Shown piece after piece: positions 34,653 to 35,382 of a stretch of 35,382 nucleotides of DNA. Position 1 is the first letter of the stretch, and the number at the start of each line of letters is the position of its first letter. Both the position numbers and the translations under genes were made by a program. The notes under the pieces were generated by a model. That model saw nothing but the letters and a program-made list of their open reading frames with translations, made no database searches and was not told the origin of the DNA. Origin of the DNA: Sedimentisphaerales bacterium (GTDB lineage Bacteria; Planctomycetota; Phycisphaerae; Sedimentisphaerales; SG8-4); the NCBI GenBank assembly GCA_016928975.1, contig JAFGJR010000334.1:1-35382 (forward strand), written 5' to 3'.

Positions 34653-35382
34653 CTACTGTTCCCTTTCTGATCGCGGAGAGCCGCGATCGTCGCCGTCTCC
34701 ACGGTCCTGTCCACCCCGGCGCTGCTGGCGCATCTGCTCCCGCTCTTCTGGCGTCATGTCCTGGAGGCGCTGGCGCATCTTCTCCGCCTGCTCCCGCTCC
34801 TCCGGCGTCATGTTCTTGAGTCGCTCCTGAAGCATCTTCTCTCGCTCTTCCGGCGTCATGTCCTGGAAGCGCTGCATCTGCTCGGCCGAGGGCATCTGGA
34901 GGCCCTGGCCGCCTTGCTGTGCCTGTCCCGGACCGCCGGTCTGTGGGCCCGTCGTGGGCGACGGTGAGGAACCGGCGCCCGCCTCGTTGGTTGCTCGGAG
35001 CTTCTCGCGGATTTGCCGGGCGATCGAATCGTCGCCGTTGCCTGTCACCCCGGCAATTCTCGCTCCGGGTTCCAGGGCCGCCTCGGCCAAAGGTGGAGTC
35101 CTCAGAACGATTTCTCCCTCGCTCAGCCCACTCGCGATCACTACATAGCTGTTGTTGTCCAGGCCGATCTCAACCTTTCGCTGCTTGATCTCGCCGTCGT
35201 CCGCGACGACGTAGACGGTGGGCTGGCCCTTGACTCGTATAACCGCCTCAACAGGCACATACACTACGTCGCGATACTGCTCGACGATGATGTCGGCCTT
35301 GCAGCTCATGCCGCTTCGCAGGCCGGGATCGTTGCTCTCCAGGTTGATGTTCGTCGTGTAGACCTTCAGGTCCGGGTTCATC
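34653..35382 (-). CDS. MacA-like periplasmic adaptor (HlyD/RND-type), C-terminal part, cut by the window edge
   Basis: The frame is open to the window edge, so the N-terminal two thirds or so (signal, coiled-coil hairpin, lipoyl domain) are missing. The visible part has the membrane-proximal beta-barrel region (GLRSGMSCKADIIVE, VVYVPVEAVIR, VYVVADDGEIKQRKVEIG, VVIASGLSEGEIVLRTPP). A low-complexity tail follows, with three MTPEERE units spaced 16-20 residues apart and an Arg/Asp/Gly-rich end. The tail is not typical of MacA. Adaptors of this type link the inner-membrane transporter to an outer-membrane duct. It heads the operon before the ATPase gene as far as seen. Confidence 0.9.
   Translation of the reverse strand, partial: MNPDLKVYTTNINLESNDPGLRSGMSCKADIIVEQYRDVVYVPVEAVIRVKGQPTVYVVADDGEIKQRKVEIGLDNNSYVVIASGLSEGEIVLRTPPLAEAALEPGARIAGVTGNGDDSIARQIREKLRATNEAGAGSSPSPTTGPQTGGPGQAQQGGQGLQMPSAEQMQRFQDMTPEEREKMLQERLKNMTPEEREQAEKMRQRLQDMTPEEREQMRQQRRGGQDRGDGDDRGSPRSEREQ

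Overview
The window looks like a chromosomal piece of a GC-rich Planctomycetota bacterium, possibly Phycisphaerae-like. This is an inference from the gene families: DUF4159, DUF4175-like, BatA/VWA and MoxR proteins, CotH kinase with a lamin-tail domain, FGE-sulfatase domain lipoprotein, TolB-like propellers, and a metallophosphoesterase fused to a multihaem cytochrome. Several families of short palindromic intergenic repeats point the same way. No rRNA, phage module, CRISPR array or intact transposase gene was seen.

Left part, plus strand (514-7481): two tandem TolB-like beta-propeller genes; an FGE-domain lipoprotein whose frame runs through a palindromic repeat into a histone-deacetylase-family gene; an MBOAT membrane O-acyltransferase with its SGNH/GDSL partner; and a small coupled ORF of unknown worth.

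Centre, minus strand (20430 down to 7944): a compact run of eight genes, moxR - DUF58 - batA-like - VWA/GATase-like - [cloverleaf-shaped repeat] - DUF4175-like - DUF4159 - metallophosphoesterase/tetrahaem cytochrome c - thioredoxin/HEAT. The MoxR-DUF58-VWA part is a known module type. Its joining to a large membrane coiled-coil protein, an extracytoplasmic tetrahaem protein with a metal-ligand-poor phosphoesterase fold, and a secreted thioredoxin is the best candidate here for an incompletely described system: an AAA+-driven envelope complex with a redox branch. A cold-shock protein gene lies just beyond it.

Next (20758-25810): a secreted Sel1-repeat/trypsin-like protease, a divergent one-TM protein of unknown function, tRNA-Arg(ACG), an exported PHP-domain phosphoesterase and a zinc-ribbon/glycine-repeat protein.

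Right part (25811-35382), all minus strand: a relic of a PQQ-like propeller protein, lexA with a possible overlapping upstream ORF, a protein-like relic, a secreted CotH-kinase/lamin-tail protein, an O-methyltransferase with a signal peptide, and a MacAB-like export operon (adaptor, ATPase, two near-duplicate permeases) that runs off the right edge.

Short palindromic or tandem repeats repeatedly sit at gene junctions: 3683-3773 removes a stop and fuses two genes, about 10862-10905 abuts a stop codon, 13799-13972 splits an operon, 25226-25295 is intergenic, and 32621-32666 covers a ribosome-binding site.
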